A stretch of DNA of 64,000 bases from Heracleum sosnowskyi (lineage: Eukaryota; Streptophyta; Magnoliopsida; Apiales; Apiaceae). Positions 51,800-61,392 of this stretch are shown here, one piece after another. The stretch lies in contig CM061243.1 of assembly GCA_030848705.1 (NCBI GenBank), forward strand, positions 117,514,674-117,578,673, written 5' to 3'. Below the pieces are notes generated by a model. It had not been told where the DNA came from and did not search any database. It saw only the letters and a list, made by a program, of their open reading frames with translations. The position numbers and the translations under genes are program-made. Numbering within the stretch: position 1 is the first letter of the stretch; every line of letters starts with the position of its first letter.

Positions 51800-52180
51800 A
51801 AGCTTATTCTATAGTTGTTTGAGCAAAGGCTGTGGTGGGCTTCAGCCTAGGGTAAAAAAATTTATGCAATTTTCTTTTACTGTCCAGCCCAAATATAATA
51901 ATCTAACCCAGTTAAGTTTTAGTCCAATTTATGTTTTTGTATGAAAACATTGAGGCCGCAGAAGAACACCGGTTATTAACACAACATTGTAAATTTCAAT
52001 ACTAATCGTTTGAGTACTCTCCGTAAAATGATTCAATATTTTATTTTTTCTTGAATATCGATTCAAATTCGATAATCGATGAATTTTTAAGAACGGAAGG
52101 ATGCAACTAAAATAGCAGGTAACAAACAAAATTCTAGTAGCCCAGGTGGGAAAAAAATCCTGCCTCCGCCCTTGCCATAC
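51800..52180. mobile_element. Candidate non-autonomous insertion in the gene E flank
   Basis: The ends GCAAAGGCTGTGGTGGGC and, in reverse, GCAAGGGCGGAGGCAGGA are roughly inverted. The intervening ~380 bases are absent from the matching flank of gene D (49400-49530). hAT-like by its ends; no target duplication is resolved. Confidence 0.35.
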
Positions 52181-52622
52181 AACCACTCTTATAGCTTTTC
52201 TTCCTGTAGAATACCAACCTGTATTGTGCACCATCCACTTTTATGCTGAAATTACTATTCTTGCTGCTTGTGTTGTGTGACTTGTGTCATTCCTTCTCTG
52301 CCTGTATCGTTTCTCTTTACAGCTTTCTACTGAAGCCTAAGGTTTATTAGCATCGTTCTGAAGTCACCCCTTCAACTAAAAAAGCCATTGCACATATAGT
52401 AAATAACGTCATTGTAGTTGGTAAAGGGGGTTCATTTTTCACTGCATCTGATTTCTCTCCACTGTCAACGTTTTTTCTTTTGAAGCCTGTGCCTTTTTAT
52501 AAGCTTCATTTTTTTATCGGATGATACCAGTAAACGTGCAAGCTCAAGAAGTTTGTTGTCCGTTATTGCACAGACCTTACCTATCTATCAAACTTATATA
52601 AATCTCTTTATGTAGCTAGACA

Positions 52623-52840
52623 CAGGGGCGTAGCCAGTGTATCCGGAGCTGGGTCAGTCGACCCCACTCAATTCGTAATTATGTATAAATTTTTACTATA
52701 TTTAGCATATTTGGACCAAAATTTCTACATAAAATTAATATTTTGACCCCGCTGAAATAAAATTTATACACTAAATTTGATATTATCAATTTATTTTTGA
52801 ATTTTAACCCCACTAACTTGATTTTCTGGCTACGCCCCTG
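52623..52840. mobile_element. hAT-type MITE with perfect 8-bp target duplication
   Basis: 218 bases with 15-bp inverted ends CAGGGGCGTAGCCAG, flanked on both sides by GCTAGACA (52615-52622 and 52841-52848). End sequence and 8-bp duplication are diagnostic of hAT elements. AT-rich interior, no coding capacity. Confidence 0.93.
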
Positions 52841-52848
52841 GCTAGACA

Positions 52849-54318
52849 GTTGCTTAAAAATACAGAACTCATATCTAGCCGGCCGGAGTGAGTCCTCTAT
52901 CTATGGCTAATTTTGCATAATGCTACAGCTCGGACATGGCCACACAGGAAATATGTTGACTGAAAACCATATTGTCATCCATCTGAATGGTGAGAGACTC
53001 AGAATATGCTCATTGACATGGACAGACAGGAAATATCGTGAAATTGTGAATGCTCAGAAAATGCAAATGCTCAGAAAACGCTCGTTAGGATGAAAAATGA
53101 CTAAATATCTATGAAACAACTACTTTACACCCTTACCGATTAACTTGGCTAGTTTATAAATTTGAATGTATGTAAGCACATTGAGTCGAATCTTAGCCCT
53201 CTAAATCATATTTATTTAGAGAATTTTGAGTAATCTGCGAAAGCTCGGATAATTAATATCATAAAATTGGCTCAAATTCGTTAGTTATGTATATTGTTAT
53301 GAAATATTTGTATACTTGTGTTAAAATTGTAATTTGCTAGAATTTATTCTAGTACTTTTAATTTGTTCACAGCACTGTACTAAACCAAAACTCCAATTCT
53401 AGTAGAAAAACTAAAATACCAGTATAAATATTTGAATCCGAGTCAATCTAAATAAATAATTAAAAATTTGTAATTTGATTTGATTCTGAACAAGTTATGA
53501 ATTGGAGACGAATTTCATCATACAAATATTTAGACATATTCAGATTTGGTTTTATTTCAAGTCATCAGTGTAACTAACGTAATTTTTTCTTTTGTACTAA
53601 TAAAGTTATGGTAGTTCGATCATAATGAACAGATATTAGCAAAAAATAATACTCCCTCCGTCCCTAATTAGTTGTCCTGTTTTGATTTTCAGTGGTCAAA
53701 TTTATCAATCTTTGCCTAACATTTACGTGTTCTCATTTTATAATTTACAAAATTTGAAGAATACATATTAAAGTAAATTAAATGTACTTTTCTATAATAT
53801 AATTTTTATTATATTTTTTATTCATAATATATATGTAATATTTGGTCAAATTTTGGTCTGTGTCCTTACAATTAAAACAACTACATAAACTTTTGAGCTT
53901 TTTGATCTCTGTCCTTACAATTAAAACAACTACATTTTATAGTACATTGTAGCATTATATGGTTTATACCAGCTCCAGAACTCAGAATAAATCATACCAT
54001 TAAAATCCTGATTAAACAACATACGACACAATCATTAGAAAAGCTTATAATCAGCTCTCTGATTGAGAAGCAATGATATTGAGATTACACTCTGGACTGG
54101 ACTCTACACAGAAACCTCTCCTTCATTTGAGCTGACAGGACTGCTCTAATTTTCAAGGAAGTGCATGGAGAATTAAGATGAGTAAGATGTAGGATTAATG
54201 CATGTTTACCCGAGTATCCAGTAAACAAACATAACCCTTAAAGGGAGCATTCAAGGAAGCACACTGTACAATACAAAATCGTAAATCAAAACCGATTTAA
54301 GAACCACACATAACTACA
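52849..54318. other. Intergenic DNA, partly an inverted copy of 38.9-39.3 kb
   Basis: No gene is seen. A CTCCCTCCGTCCC MITE-like end follows a TA at 53650-53651, and short repeats of CTTACAATTAAAACAACTAC occur at 53868 and 53917. 54060-54315 is the inverse of 38930-39260. Confidence 0.55.
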
Positions 54319-55423
54319 CATTACGCCATAGATGGCCTACATTAACTACTGAACTATGTCACCTTAGACCCAATATAACGTTGCTACAGGCCCAAAAAGG
54401 GCTAAGGTAACATCTGGGTTAGTTTCTCTCCCAGTTGCCTTTGGCGTCAAACGCAACATGTCGCCTACCCTAGGCTAACATAGCCTTTTATGTTACCAAA
54501 GATAGCCTACAGCAACATAGTAACCACTCTATTGCAACACCAAATCTATGCTACCTTAGATATTAGAATTTTTTGAAATCTGTGGTCCCCACGTGTGGGT
54601 CCCACACGTGGGTCCCAATCTGTTTGAACCGTCCCCTTCACACCTAAAAAGTCGATAAATTAACACCAATTGAATCCATCCACCAAGTTTCGATTAATTA
54701 GCACCAACCCTAATTTAATTCTATAGACAGAGAAGGAGAGAGTTAGACAAACAAACAAGAGAGGAAGAAAAAGAATGGTGAGAGAATGAGAATGAGAAAA
54801 TGAGAATGACCCAATTCCCCCCGCCCAGTGTTTGACAAAATATTTCGTTTGCCGCTCAGTATTATTTCCCCTTTTCGTTTGCCCGCTCACAAGTCACAAC
54901 TGTATTTTCTTTTCTTTTTTAAACAAAAATATACAAATTTATTCTAATATGTTAGGTATTAAAGTATAATTATTAAATTTATTATTTTAATTATTTCACT
55001 CTTACAATCTATTTTTAAATCTATTGTTAAAATTAGTTTTACAAGCTGTTACTTTCTCCAATAAAATTTTTATTGGTTTTAATCAAAATTTAATGATTTT
55101 GAATTTTTTTAAAAAAAACCTTTTCTAATATAAATTGATTAAAAACATTTTATAAAATATAAATAATTCAATTATTTCACAGAATATTACTTTAATAAAA
55201 ATATTACTTTTAAAATTCACAGAATATTACTTTTTTTTAAAAACCTTTATTAATATAAATGATTTTTTAAAAATTAATTACTTTTAAAGTGAAATAATTA
55301 TTGAATTATTAATTTTAAATAAAAAATTCAAAATTAATACTCTAAGGTAACACCCTCACGATGTTACTCAGTTACAACACCTTTTTACGGCTAGAGTAAC
55401 ATGGGTTTATGGATATGGTACTG
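54319..55423 (+). mobile_element. CACTA element 2, 5' part, interrupted by copia element 2
   Basis: The end CATTACGCCATA differs by one base from the CACTACGCCATA end of the CACTA at 56222. GTAACA/TGTTAC words recur in both orientations close to the end (54410-54560) and again at 55345-55410, as in CACTA subterminal arrays. The inverted paralogue near 38945 continues without this sequence (ACATAACTA then ACACC), showing the empty site. The element runs into the LTR at 55424; its other end must lie beyond the window. Confidence 0.6.
54588..54612. promoter_or_regulatory. 25-bp palindrome with two G-boxes
   Basis: CCCACGTGTGGG and its exact reverse complement are separated by one T. Each arm holds CACGTG, the binding core of plant bHLH and bZIP factors. 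It sits inside CACTA element 2. Confidence 0.6.
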
Positions 55424-55989
55424 TGTTAGATCAGGATTCAATGATCGTCAGGATCTAAACTCAACTGATCAGGATTGCTGACGTCATCAGTATTGCATGG
55501 TCATCAGTATTGCTCAAACGTCAGTATCAGGATTGTCATCAGGATTTCTATATCAGGACTGTGATCAGGATTGATCGTCAGGACTGGAAGCTGATCAGGA
55601 TTTCAATTTCGAGTTATATTTGGAGTCTAGTTAAAGAAGGAAGTTTATTTTGTCGGTTCCTAGTTTATAGGAATGAAGCTGTCAATTAAGGATATGTTTC
55701 AATCTAGTTTGTAATTGATTAGGACTTATCTTGTAATTGATAGAGAAGCTGTGTAGTATATAAACACAGTTTTGGTTTTAGTTTTATAACCAATCGTATA
55801 CACGAGTATATTGTAACCTAGAAGCTCTCAAGAACATCAGAATTTCTTGAGAGAGTTTGTAACAGTTTTATATCAGATTTAATAAAGCTGTTATTATTCT
55901 TTCATATTTGTGATCTATATTTATTAAGTCGAGAATCTTATACAATTGTATTCAACCCCCCTTCTACAATTGTTATTTACTGGGCAACA
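55424..55989 (+). repeat. 5' LTR of copia element 2
   Basis: 566 bases, TGTTAGATCAGG to GGGCAACA. U3 carries about ten ATCAGGA(T)/GTCAGGA words between 55430 and 55610 and a perfect TGACGTCA (55479-55486), a bZIP/TGA-type site. TATA box TATATAAA is at 55757-55764. The C-rich end motif CAACCCCCCTTCTACAATTG is typical of plant copia LTRs. Confidence 0.88.
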
Positions 55990-55991
55990 AT

Positions 55992-56003
55992 TGGTATGAG
56001 AGC
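55992..56003 (+). other. Primer-binding site of copia element 2
   Basis: TGGTATGAGAGC, one base from the initiator tRNA-Met complement TGGTATCAGAGC used by plant copia elements, two bases after the LTR. Confidence 0.85.
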
Positions 56004-56409
56004 AATCTGATTTAAATTTGAATCAGATACGATCCAAGATGTCGACAAAGTATGAAAGCATGAAAATTCCCATCCTGAAGAAATCTGAATATCCAACATG
56101 GAAGGTAAAGATGCTGATGTACCTGGAGGCTATGGATCCTGACTATTTGGACAAGATTCGTGATGGACCATATATTCCTACGAAACTAATTCCACAGACA
56201 GATACTGTACCTGAACACTGCCACTACGCCATACATGATCATATGCAATGCTTTTTATGTGCGTTGCAACCAAAGCGTTGCAATATCTATGCTTCAGTTT
56301 AGTCTTCTGCAACGTTACTCAAAATGCGTTGCAGTACAGGCGAATGCAATGTTGCAGGGGGAATACTAGTGTTGCGACGTGCAACCCCATTAAAAAGCGT
56401 TGCATTACA

Positions 56410-56885
56410 CTATATTGTTGTTATATAAAATTAAATATATTATCAAAATATATACGAAGATATTTAAATTTGGATCTATTTCTTATTTAAAATTTGATAT
56501 TATATATTACAAATTTTAACTTGTTATAAATTGTACATAAGTTTATGTCATATTTTTTAATTTTTAAATATTGTAACATATATTACAAATTTACGTTAAT
56601 ATTTTTTACATGCTATTATTTTTTACTTTGACGAAAATCTCGGAATTTTCATAAGTTTTGGATGTGAATAAATCAACAAAAAAGAGGATTTTTATTCTAA
56701 GTTCTTAATTAATTAATATTAAAATTAAAAATTAAAAAAATTTATAACCTTAACTATTTTATTTTTCAATAAAGTGTAGAAAACACCGGCCCCCGAAATA
56801 TTTAGGCGGCCAAAATCCCGCTCCCAATTTTGCCATCTCTATTTTCAACTTTTAATTAAGCCGCTCTACTCTAAAACACTCACCC

Positions 56886-56929
<44 letters not shown>

Positions 56930-57680
56930 ACAAACTCTCTTCAAAAACTGGATTTACAAACTCTACACTCCAATTGGTAATTGAATACATATTTCTTCTT
57001 TCCGATTAATTAGATCCCCAATTTCAGAGTTAGCAGACAAGCCCTAATTCGCTAATTTCCAATTGATACGCCTTCAATTACAAATTCCATCTGCAAGTTA
57101 CGAGCCTGACTTTCATCCCCGTCTTCAGTTCAGTTTTAGGTATCCTTCTGTCCATCTTCATATTAGCTCAGGTTTCTAAATTTTCTTTATGTCCTTTACA
57201 GTAATTTTCTATTTAGCTTTTATTCGCTGATTTGTTAAGATTTTCATCTAAAATCAGCGTAATTGAATGTACACAGAACAGGTTTATACTGAAACTAAAC
57301 AACGAGGCTGTCACGATTGATTTCAATGTTATTAGTGTTGTATATCTGGTCTTTTTGTTGTGCTTACTGAACGGCTGACTTATTAGAATGTTTTTATTCA
57401 TTAGTATCTGGTCTTTTGCACAAATGATTTTTTGAATATGAAATTTGGACAAGATGGTGTTGTAGGTTTGTTTCAGGATGACTATATGTATGTAAGCCAC
57501 AACATTACTGGGCAGTTTCAACTTCTCACACTTTGTGGTAAATTAAGGAATGAAATCATCCCTGGAACAAGAAGAGCTAGCACGTGAATAGTTATATTGA
57601 TATATTATCTCAATATGTTACCAATGTATGTGTGCTTTTTTACTAAATTACCTCTATATATACTCTTCACTCATTTATAA
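56410..57680. other. CACTA element 1 interior upstream of captured genes
   Basis: AT-rich to 56800. 56860-57140 looks like a plant 5' leader: a (CT)n tract, CAAACTCTCTTC-type sequence, no long ORF, and a TTTAG/GTATCC donor-like site near 57138. It may be a captured promoter/leader of the receptor-kinase or another gene. No coding sequence is recognised. Confidence 0.4.
56889..56928 (+). repeat. (CT)n microsatellite
   Basis: About 20 CT units; such tracts are common in plant 5' leaders and core promoters. Confidence 0.95.
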
Positions 57681-57726
57681 ATGTCAAATTTGTAACTATG
57701 TTGAAGGTTCAAGTTTGTAGAAGGCT

Positions 57727-58281
57727 CCTCTTGCAATAATGCAGATAATGGCTGTGATACTCCATCTAGTAAGAACAATATACTTAGTGTTAGAACATTG
57801 AGCGAATATGTGATGCTTTTGAGATGGCTCACATTAGTTTTTAACATCCATCCTGCAGGTTCTTCTGAGCCACAGAATCTGAATGATATCGTTCGTCGTC
57901 GACTAGCTGCGCAGTCCAGCAACCTTGCTGCTGCTCCAGCTAGAGGGGCTTCTCGTTCTGAACAAATTATTGCTCTTCCTAGTACCAGAAGTAGTGGGTC
58001 ATTCCCTGCCATGCCAAAGGAAAGGAAAAAAAATCCTCTTCCTCCTGCGCCGTCACCTACTAAACCTCCAACGATTCCTGTCGGTGAATCTAGGAAAACT
58101 AGTGGACATTCTGGAAATATGTGGAAGTATATAATTGGAATTTTAAGTGCTGTTTTGGTGTCAGTCGTTGCTTTAGCTTTATTCTTCTTTTTCCGTACCC
58201 GCCCAGGCCCAGATAGCCAAGATACCAGTGTTCCATGGAAAACAGGACTCAGTGGACAGCTGCAGAAAGCATTTGTAACAG
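57727..58281 (+). pseudogene. Captured LRR receptor-like kinase fragment (juxtamembrane)
   Basis: Exon ending at 57768 (GSSCNNADNGCDTPS, donor GTAAGA) joins in frame to exon 57859-58281 (acceptor TCCTGCAG, donor GTAACC). The second exon encodes a Ser/Pro-rich stretch, one transmembrane helix (MWKYIIGILSAVLVSVVALA) and TGLSGQLQKAFVTG. The last motif and layout match plant LRR receptor kinases of the MRH1/MALE DISCOVERER 2 group, just before the kinase domain. No LRR or kinase domain is present. Splice sites and frame are intact, so it could still be spliced. Confidence 0.75.
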
Positions 58282-59391
58282 GTAACCAGAATTTGAACTG
58301 TCACAGGTTTTAAATGTTTATACTATACTGGTGCACAACAATGCTTAATCATAATGATAAGTGATTATGTAATTAGATAGATCAGTAAAGAAATTTTTCT
58401 TAGATATGGCTTTTTAAACACCTATAATTTTGATTAATCATTTCAGTATGGGTAATCCTCTCAATATAGGAATTAAATCATAAATATTTGGAGGATAAGG
58501 ATGGTGCATTGCCAGCATGGATGAAATTTTGTGTTACTCTACCTTATTACTCTTCCCCTAGATTTAACATGCCCACTAACATACTAAACTTATTTAATCC
58601 TTGTGCCCTCATATGATGCTCTACATAAAAGAATATGTAAAGTTTAGAAAAGAAATGCACTGATATACATACATTCTAGTCACAGTGATGTGAATCTCTA
58701 TGTCAGTGATGTTTGATATTCGACCGATTGAACCAAATGTAGCTGAACGTAATATTTATATGTATTATATTAGTTATCAGCCTTTATGCTTGTTAATAAT
58801 ATCCTCTCAATTTAAGGATACAGACTATTTTATTTCTTTATCTTTGTTCAGATATTGGACAGATACTGAGCAAAATGAAATCTGAGAGAAAGCACTGTGC
58901 ACCAAAAATCCATTTATTTATATCAATATGTTATGATTAAAACTTGTTTTACAGAAATGCAATGTTCTTCTGAGGAATGCAACCACTGCTTCTTTTCATA
59001 TAACTAGATTTTACTACTACATTTAGTAGATTTTACTACTACATTTAGTACATTTAGTATGTCATATAACTGTCATACTGGATTAAAAGACTAGCTTATG
59101 CAAAGTTTTTATTTGCCAGCCCTGTGTAGAAATGTAAAGCATGTGAGGTGAGAAAACAGATGTTTTGATAGTGCCATATAGCCCTGTTAGCTATAGCCAG
59201 TATGGTCCTCACTAGAAATTGTACACTAGTACGTAAAACATGCATGTGTTTGTGTTGTGCGTGTTTACACCCACACACCCTACACAGGCATAACATATAT
59301 GAATATGACCTACTCTAGGTTCTAATAAGGTTAAAAACTTAATACATCAATATTACAGTAATTAAGGAAATTAATGTGGATTAATGTCCAG
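58282..59391. other. CACTA element 1 interior between captured fragments
   Basis: Intron-like AT-rich sequence after the donor at 58282. No further kinase exon is recognised. A short direct repeat TAGATTTTACTACTACATTTAG occurs near 59005-59050. Confidence 0.45.
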
Positions 59392-59911
59392 GAGTGACAT
59401 TAGGTGAAGGCACAGGAGCAACTATGTCGGAAGATGAGGATGATCTGCAGGCGGATTTCTCTTTAGATCAATCAGGCAATGATGTGCATGACATGATGGG
59501 TTTTGGTCCACTTCTTCCAACAGAATCCGAGAGGTCTCTTATGGAAAGAGTTCGACAAGAACTCAAGATTGAGCTGAAACATGTCATCTTTTGATACACT
59601 GAACCTTGACTATATTGCATTGCTAATATATGTCAGATGCATGTATGTGAAATTTGACAAGGAATAACCCTGTCTTGTTTATATCTACGCATAGAAGATT
59701 AAGGATAATACTTTATCTCATAGATCTTGTTTTCATGTCAGATAGTGTAGTTCATTACGCCTCATGTGTGATTTTGCAGGGATTTCGGTCAAAACTTGAA
59801 GATGTTAGAGAGGAAATTCTGAGGAAAAGAAGGGCAGGTAAGTTACCAGGTGACACAACTTCAGAGCTTAAGGACTGGTGGCAGCAACATTCCAAGTGGC
59901 CTTACCCAACT
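59392..59911 (+). pseudogene. Captured class II KNOX (KNAT7-like) homeobox gene fragment
   Basis: Exon 59392-59582 (acceptor TGTCCAG) encodes VTLGEGTGATMSEDEDDLQ and MGFGPLLPTESERSLMERV, the region just before the ELK domain. Exon 59780-59911 (acceptor TTTTGCAG, donor GTAAGC) encodes FRSKLEDVREEILRKRRAGK and WWQQHSKWPYPT, the ELK domain and the start of the TALE homeodomain. The match is best to KNAT7-type class II KNOX proteins. The exon junction reads CAT|GTCATC where CAG|GT is expected, weakening the donor and giving K-H-G instead of K-Q-G. The DNA-recognition helix and the KNOX1/2 domains are absent. Confidence 0.88.
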
Positions 59912-60261
59912 GTAAGCAATATTATATCTATCCTCCTTTGTAATGTGACATATTTAGCTAGCTATGTTGTTTTGTTGTATTGGTCAGAAAACTAGTTGAT
60001 TCGTCTACAACTTGATAAATTGTGATTTGAACATTATCGATTCTTGTAGTCTAAAGTTCAGTTTTGAGATTGAAACATGTACTATTTAATTTCAGCAAAA
60101 GAGCATCGACAGATCAAGAATTTGTACCTATTGCATGTCGATTTATCTATTTCATAATGTCCAAGAAACTGTTCTTCTACTACCTAAGTACCTAACAATC
60201 GTAGAAATCCCGTGATTGAACTTTAAGGTACTATATGGCACTAGCAAATGTGTGACTTTAG
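59912..60261. other. Intron-like spacer inside CACTA element 1
   Basis: Follows the KNOX donor; no coding sequence is recognised before the lipase piece. Confidence 0.45.
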
Positions 60262-60564
60262 ACAATGATGTTAGTATTGCTCTTGGTTGATAATGGTTTT
60301 GATGTGTGGCTTACCAGTACCCGTGGAATTAAATATAGCCAGGGACATACTTCTCTCAGTACCAATGACGCTGTTAGCTTTCATCCTGCAGTCCAACACA
60401 TAACTAGTTTTGTTGTTTGCTGCTTGAATTGTTTTCAAACAGCTTATATTCTTGTTTACTGTTTGCAGGCTTATTGGAATTGGTTGTATGAGCCCTATGT
60501 AGCTGCCCTTAATATGTTGCTTGCACATGCATCAGCTGCAAGGCTCTACAAGAAAAAATACAAG
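60262..60564 (+). pseudogene. Captured lipase exon joined to GH1-like segment
   Basis: Exon about 60262-60372 (acceptor ACTTTAG, donor GTTAGC) encodes DNGFDVWLTSTRGIKYSQGH, matching plant acid/triacylglycerol lipases (LIP family). Exon 60469-60564 (acceptor TTTGCAG, donor GTACTG) begins AYWNW, which continues the lipase in register. It then changes to YEPYVAALNMLLAHASAARL, which resembles family 1 beta-glucosidases after their acid/base region. The junction thus lies inside one exon, so two host genes appear fused. The lipase assignment is good; the GH1 assignment is less certain because only about 26 residues are available. Confidence 0.6.
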
Positions 60565-61392
60565 GTACTGCAACTTCAATGCTTAACGAGATAGTGCAAT
60601 ATTATGCATATACCAATTTCTTAACATATCGCTATGTGTTTCAGGTTGGCATCCCAGTGCTTCTCAACTGGATTGGTCATTTCACGATGTTGGGATACTA
60701 CACATTTCACGATGCTGGGATTTTGGATGCTGAGATTTTGGGGACGAGATTATTTGTATTATTTAAATTTTTTATGATTAAGTTAGGTATTTAGTATGTT
60801 GTTAGATGTCTTGGTTGTTTTGGATTGGTTTTAGGATGTTTTGGATGGAATGTTGAATGTTTTGAATGGTATTTATGTATGTACAAAACTAATATTGCAA
60901 TTTTTTTATTAAAGTGTTGCATTTCCTTATTTAATGTTGCATTTCAAGAAAATGGTATTGAATTATAGAATCTAATGCTGTTGCATTAGTAAATATAATG
61001 TTGCATTAAAAAAATTACTGTTTCAGAAGACAATGAAAAGCGTTGCATTATGGCATGTGGCCCCACTACTGACCTGGCATGCATGCCCCACTATTGACGT
61101 GGCATTTTAGTGGGCCCCACTGTTGACGTGGCATGATAATGGGCCTTATGTTTAAGGCAACACTCATCGGTGTTGCATTTCCTTGATTTTGGTGTTGCAG
61201 TATACTTATAATGCAATACTTTCTCTCCGTTGCAGTAGATGACCAAAAGTGTTGCATTACATATCAAAGGCCACGCTCGCGGATGCAACGCCCATTTCGT
61301 GTTGCATTTTTGAAAATGAAGCTGAATGCAACGCTTTTTTGGTCTACAGCCACATTAAAAAAGCATTGCATATGAGCACTTATGGCGTAGTG
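60565..61392. other. 3' subterminal region of CACTA element 1
   Basis: A GTTTCAG acceptor-like site at 60644 is followed by a short open stretch of unknown origin. From about 60890 the sequence is dominated by GTTGCAT motifs, and ends in the TIR. No transposase is seen. Confidence 0.6.

Larger units (their letters stand above)
56222..61392. mobile_element. CACTA element 1: non-autonomous, carrying host gene fragments
   Basis: 5171 bases with inverted ends CACTACGCCATA; a second matching block ATATGCAATGCTTTTT starts at the 20th base of each end. It is flanked by the 3-bp duplication TGC (56219-56221 and 61393-61395). Subterminal GTTGCA(T)/TGCAAC words occur at least seven times in the first ~190 bases and at least twelve times in the last ~500, as in CACTA transposase-binding arrays. 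No TNP2-like transposase is seen. Inside are plus-strand exon pieces of an LRR receptor kinase, a class II KNOX gene, a lipase and a GH1-like gene. Confidence 0.93.

Noticed and set aside
53652..53945. Second Stowaway-type MITE starting CTCCCTCCGTCCC
   Set aside because: The left end fits, but no matching right end could be placed, so it is not listed as an element.
54660..54890. Minus-strand ORF with a hydrophobic stretch
   Set aside because: Chance frame in GAGAGA/AATGAGAATG-rich sequence of the CACTA 2 interior.
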